NCBI GenBank assembly: GCA_964491375.1
Contig: CAZBGL010000313.1
Span: 1-9,025, forward strand
DNA from: CAZBGL01 sp964491375
GTDB taxonomy: Bacteria; Desulfobacterota; Deferrisomatia; Deferrisomatales; Deferrisomataceae
Direction of reading: 5' to 3'
DNA length: 9,025 nucleotides
The position numbers and the translations under genes were made by a program. The notes beneath the pieces are model-generated. The model searched no databases and was not told the DNA's origin. It was given only the letters and a program-made list of their open reading frames with translations. Positions 6,937 through 9,025 of this stretch are shown here, piece by piece. Positions within the stretch are counted from its first letter, which is position 1. Each line of letters begins with the position of its first letter.

Positions 6937-7222
6937 CTCCCCCGTCGGCCGAGAAAGCGTCTTCCCCTTCCCCGGGATCGGGCGGCGGGCCTTCCCCCCA
7001 GCGCACGATTTCCAGATCGGTCTCCTGCGCCAGGGCCCGGAGCAAGGCCTCCAGCTCCCCCCGCCGTTCCCGCGCCGTTAGGAACCGTACCCTGCCTTCG
7101 GGGTGGGGTACGGTGGAGGCCACGCAGAGGCCCTCGTGGGCGTCCACCGTGTGCCGAACGTAGTAGATCCACGGGTGGGGCACCCTGCACTCCACCCAGA
7201 TCTCCCGGGGGGCGTCCCTCAT
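6914..7222 (-). CDS. DUF4911-like small protein
   Basis: This is a 102-residue protein of unknown function. Residues 18-73 (WIYYVRHTVDAHEGLCVAST, then a Pro-His-Pro turn, VRFLTA and a Glu/Arg-rich helix ending AQETDLEIV) follow the layout I recall for DUF4911 proteins: an aromatic/Arg strand, a conserved hxxhhxAxxGhxhh segment, then a strand and an acidic helix. The last 27 residues are rich in Gly, Pro, Asp and Glu and probably disordered; such a tail is not typical of the domain. The frame is open 24 codons further upstream, but the ATG at 7222 has AGGAG 5 bases upstream and the sequence before it looks non-coding. It is transcribed divergently from hsp20, apparently from its own promoter. 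The DUF4911 assignment comes from remembered pattern, not a search. Confidence 0.7.
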   Translation of the reverse strand: MRDAPREIWVECRVPHPWIYYVRHTVDAHEGLCVASTVPHPEGRVRFLTARERRGELEALLRALAQETDLEIVRWGEGPPPDPGEGEDAFSADGGGPAADSG

Positions 7223-7233
7223 GTCCGCTCCTG

Positions 7234-7250
7234 CCGCCGCTTTGCGGCGG
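7234..7250 (-). other. GC hairpin in the leader of the DUF4911-like gene
   Basis: A perfect 7-bp stem (CCGCCGC/GCGGCGG) with a 3-base loop lies two bases upstream of the AGGAG ribosome site of the small minus-strand gene, inside its predicted 5' leader. It could insulate the ribosome site or modulate translation. No T-run follows, so it does not look like a terminator. Confidence 0.35.
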
Positions 7251-7284
7251 GTGCGACCGGTGCGCAAACGGGCCGTCGCCGGGT

Positions 7285-7313
7285 TCTGTAACACACCCCC
7301 ATCCGGCCCTCAA
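7285..7313 (-). promoter_or_regulatory. Predicted sigma-70-type promoter for the DUF4911-like gene
   Basis: On the minus strand TTGAGG (7313-7308) is followed after exactly 17 bases by TACAGA (7290-7285), with TGT directly before the -10 giving an extended -10 element. Transcription would start near 7278, giving a leader of about 55 bases that carries the 7-bp hairpin and the AGGAG site. Each hexamer matches consensus only partly. Confidence 0.45.
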
Positions 7314-7325
7314 GCCCGGCGCGTT

Positions 7326-7354
7326 TTGACGGGTTCCCGGCGGTTTGCTAGGTT
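7326..7354 (+). promoter_or_regulatory. Predicted sigma-70-type promoter for hsp20
   Basis: TTGACG (7326-7331), 17 bases, then TAGGTT (7349-7354), with TGC immediately before the -10 hexamer (extended -10). A start near 7361 gives a leader of about 18 bases that just accommodates the GGAGGTGA ribosome site at 7368-7375. The -35 is strong and the -10 partial. No CIRCE element or complete sigma-32 promoter is seen. Confidence 0.5.
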
Positions 7355-7378
7355 GGACGGCCTGCCCGGAGGTGAACC

Positions 7379-7774
7379 ATGAGGAGAGACCTGTTCTGGG
7401 TTTCGTGCCGTCACGAGATCGACCGGCTGTTCGACGCCATGGTGCACGCGGCTTGGGGTGGGCGCCCTGCGACCGCCGGGTGGACGCCGCCGGCCGACGT
7501 GGTGGAAGAACCCGACCGGTATCGGCTGGAGATCGATCTGCCCGGGGTGCGGACCGGGGACCTGTCGATCACCGCGGAGGGAGGGACGCTCTGCATCGAG
7601 GGGCGACGGCACCGGATCCGCCGCCACACGAGCGAGCGGGACCACCTCACCGAACGGCCGGAGGGCCGGTTCATCCGGTCCTTCCGGCTTCCGGCCGACG
7701 CCGACGCGACCCGGATCCGTGCTAGGTTGCGCGATGGTGTCCTGGTGGTGGAGATCGCCAAACACGGCCGCTGA
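7379..7774 (+). CDS. Hsp20/alpha-crystallin family small heat-shock protein
   Basis: This is an ATP-independent holdase chaperone that binds unfolding proteins in the cytoplasm and hands them to refolding or proteolytic machinery. The protein has 131 residues. A short N-terminal arm (about residues 1-36) is followed by the alpha-crystallin domain (about residues 37-128), starting PPADVVEEPDRYRLEIDLPG and ending with the family's glycine/leucine signature in LRDGVLVVEIAK. Almost nothing follows that last strand: the protein ends HGR, so the usual C-terminal I/V-x-I/V motif that cross-links dimers into large oligomers is absent. The ATG has an excellent GGAGGTGA site. The stop codon lies 15 bases before the next gene's GTG and overlaps its ribosome site, so the two are almost certainly co-transcribed. 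Confidence 0.94.
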   Translation: MRRDLFWVSCRHEIDRLFDAMVHAAWGGRPATAGWTPPADVVEEPDRYRLEIDLPGVRTGDLSITAEGGTLCIEGRRHRIRRHTSERDHLTERPEGRFIRSFRLPADADATRIRARLRDGVLVVEIAKHGR

Positions 7775-7789
7775 GGAGGAGATCCCAAG

Positions 7790-9025
7790 GTGAGCCGAAG
7801 ACCCCGCCGTCCCCGCCGTCTCGGTCCCGCCGACCTCGGGCCGGTCATCGATCCTTCGTCGTTCCCGTTCGAGACCACGGCCGAGGTGGAGCCCCGCCGG
7901 AATCCCCTGGGTCAGGAGCGGGCCCTACGGGCGATCCGCCTGGGGGTTCGGATGCGGGCCCCCGGGTACAACGTGTACGTGGCCGGGCTCACGGGCAACC
8001 GCAAAGAGGCCCTGCTGCGGGACCTGGTGCGCGAGGCCATGCCCGATCTGCCTCCGCCCCCCGACTGGGTGTACGTGTACAACTTCCGCGATCCCGACCG
8101 TCCGCGGGCCATCCGGCTCGAGCCGGGTCAGGGCCGGGCCCTGGCCCGGGACATGGACCACCTCGTGGACACCCTCCGGCGCAAGATCCCCGAGGCCTTC
8201 CGGGCCGAGACGTTCGAGCAGGAAAAAGACGCGCTCACCAAGAAGTACGACGCCCAGATCCAGGCCCTGAAGGAGCGGTTCGAGGCCTCGGCCCGGGAAA
8301 AGGGCCTCCACGTGCAACCCACCCCCCAGGGGCAGCTCCTGTTCGTTCCGATCGTGGATGGGAAACCCATCCAGGATCCGTCCCAGTACGAGGCCCTGCC
8401 CGAGGAGGAAAAGCAGCGCATCCGGGCGAACCAGGAGGCCCTGGGCCGGGAGGCCCGGGAACTCGTCAAGCGCCAGAAGGAACTGATGGAGGCCCTGGGC
8501 CGCGAGGTGGAGCAGGTGGTCAGGGTCTATGCGGCCCGGATCGTGGACCCGCTGATCGAGGCGATCGCGTCCCGGTACGCGAACCCCCGGGTGGCCGAGC
8601 ACCTGCGGGAGGTACGCGAACACACCCTGAAGCACCTGGACAAGTTCCGCCAGGAGGAGGAGCGGCCGGCGCTGCCGCTGCCGTTCATGCGCTCGGGCCA
8701 CGCCGACCGGTTTCTCGAGTACCGCGTGAACGTGGTGGTGGACAACGAGGGGCGCACCTCGGCACCCGTGCTCACCGAGGAGAGTCCCACGTACCGCAAC
8801 CTGTTCGGCGCGATCGAGAAGGTGGTGGACGAGACCGGAAAGCTGGTCACCAACTTCACCCGGATCAAGGCGGGCAAGATCCTCCAGGCCTCGGGCGGGT
8901 ACCTGGTGTTCAACCTGGAGGACGCCATCACCGAGCCGTTCGTGTGGAAGAGCCTCAAACGGGTGCTGCGCAGCGGCCTGGTGGAGATCGAGAGCTACCA
9001 GCCCCTGAGCTTCCTGAGCGTGGCG
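7790..9025 (+). CDS. Lon-like protease (COG1067/LonC-type), N-terminal part, 3' partial
   Basis: The first 412 residues are seen; family members have about 750-850, with the Lon Ser-Lys protease domain at the C-terminus, outside this window. The start is a GTG with AGGAGGA 9 bases upstream. After an Arg/Pro-rich beginning, residues 39-75 (NPLGQERALRAIRLGVRMRA and on) match the N-terminal AAA segment of COG1067 Lon proteases. A long charged, largely helical insertion (about 115-290) includes probable coiled coil. Sequence from residue 305 (YRVNVVVDN, PTYRNLFGAIE, NFTRIKAGKILQASGGYLVF) is strongly typical of the family. Walker A reads GLTGNRKE (66-73) instead of GxxGxGK[ST], and Walker B ends GGYLVFN (369-375) where Asp is expected, so ATP hydrolysis is doubtful. 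This resembles LonC-type, ATP-independent proteases. Proteolytic activity cannot be judged because the active site lies beyond the edge. Confidence 0.88.
   Translation, partial: MSRRPRRPRRLGPADLGPVIDPSSFPFETTAEVEPRRNPLGQERALRAIRLGVRMRAPGYNVYVAGLTGNRKEALLRDLVREAMPDLPPPPDWVYVYNFRDPDRPRAIRLEPGQGRALARDMDHLVDTLRRKIPEAFRAETFEQEKDALTKKYDAQIQALKERFEASAREKGLHVQPTPQGQLLFVPIVDGKPIQDPSQYEALPEEEKQRIRANQEALGREARELVKRQKELMEALGREVEQVVRVYAARIVDPLIEAIASRYANPRVAEHLREVREHTLKHLDKFRQEEERPALPLPFMRSGHADRFLEYRVNVVVDNEGRTSAPVLTEESPTYRNLFGAIEKVVDETGKLVTNFTRIKAGKILQASGGYLVFNLEDAITEPFVWKSLKRVLRSGLVEIESYQPLSFLSVA

Noticed and set aside
7297..7302. CCCCAT upstream of hsp20 as a sigma-32 -10 element
   Set aside because: No CTTGAA-like -35 lies 13-15 bases upstream, and a better sigma-70-type pair is present closer to the gene.
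6654..7313. The upstream open extension of tldD
   Set aside because: It would run through the intergenic stretch and antisense or out of frame across the DUF4911-like gene; the 6653 ATG with GGAG fits the family.
7925..8701. A 258-codon minus-strand frame opposite the Lon-like gene
   Set aside because: It is a complementary shadow of the Lon-like gene, rich in Leu/Gly/His/Val, with no start context or domain.

Overview
The window is very GC-rich (about 70% by eye) and uses GC-ending codons in every gene. The gene mix is a TRAP transporter, an M3 oligoendopeptidase, a cobyrinate diamide synthase, TldD, a DUF4911-like protein and a Lon-like protease of the COG1067 type. Together with the codon bias it fits a high-GC bacterium of the former Deltaproteobacteria (Desulfobacterota or relatives). 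This is inference from gene families only; there is no rRNA or other marker in the window.

Layout from left to right: (1) The end of a TRAP-transporter large permease gene (dctM, + strand, 5' end outside the window) converges on, and overlaps by 11 bp, the 3' end of pepF. (2) A long minus-strand block is read in the order tldD, acyP, cobB/cbiA, a decayed ATPase plus DUF4276-like remnant, pepF. Spacing from tldD to cobB is tight (16 bp gap, then an overlap), so these genes are probably one transcript. The stretch of about 580 bp between cobB and pepF has no intact gene. It holds the N-terminal part of an AAA (RecF/SMC-like) ATPase with an intact Walker A, broken by a -1 frameshift in a homopolymer, followed by a fragment resembling the middle of a DUF4276 protein. 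(3) A 260-bp non-coding stretch with short palindromes separates tldD from a small DUF4911-like gene, also on the minus strand. (4) A divergent promoter region then fires rightward into hsp20 and a Lon-like protease gene that runs off the right edge.

The theme is protein turnover. Two peptidases (PepF, TldD), a small heat-shock protein and a Lon-like protease lie within 9 kb, with hsp20 and the Lon-like gene apparently co-transcribed. CobB stands alone here, with no other cobalamin gene in view. The two most unusual items are the fossil ATPase/DUF4276 pair, possibly a former defence-type module, between cobB and pepF, and the Lon-like protein, whose Walker A and Walker B motifs both look degenerate, as described for LonC-type proteases.

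No tRNA, rRNA, CRISPR array, insertion sequence or complete mobile element was seen.
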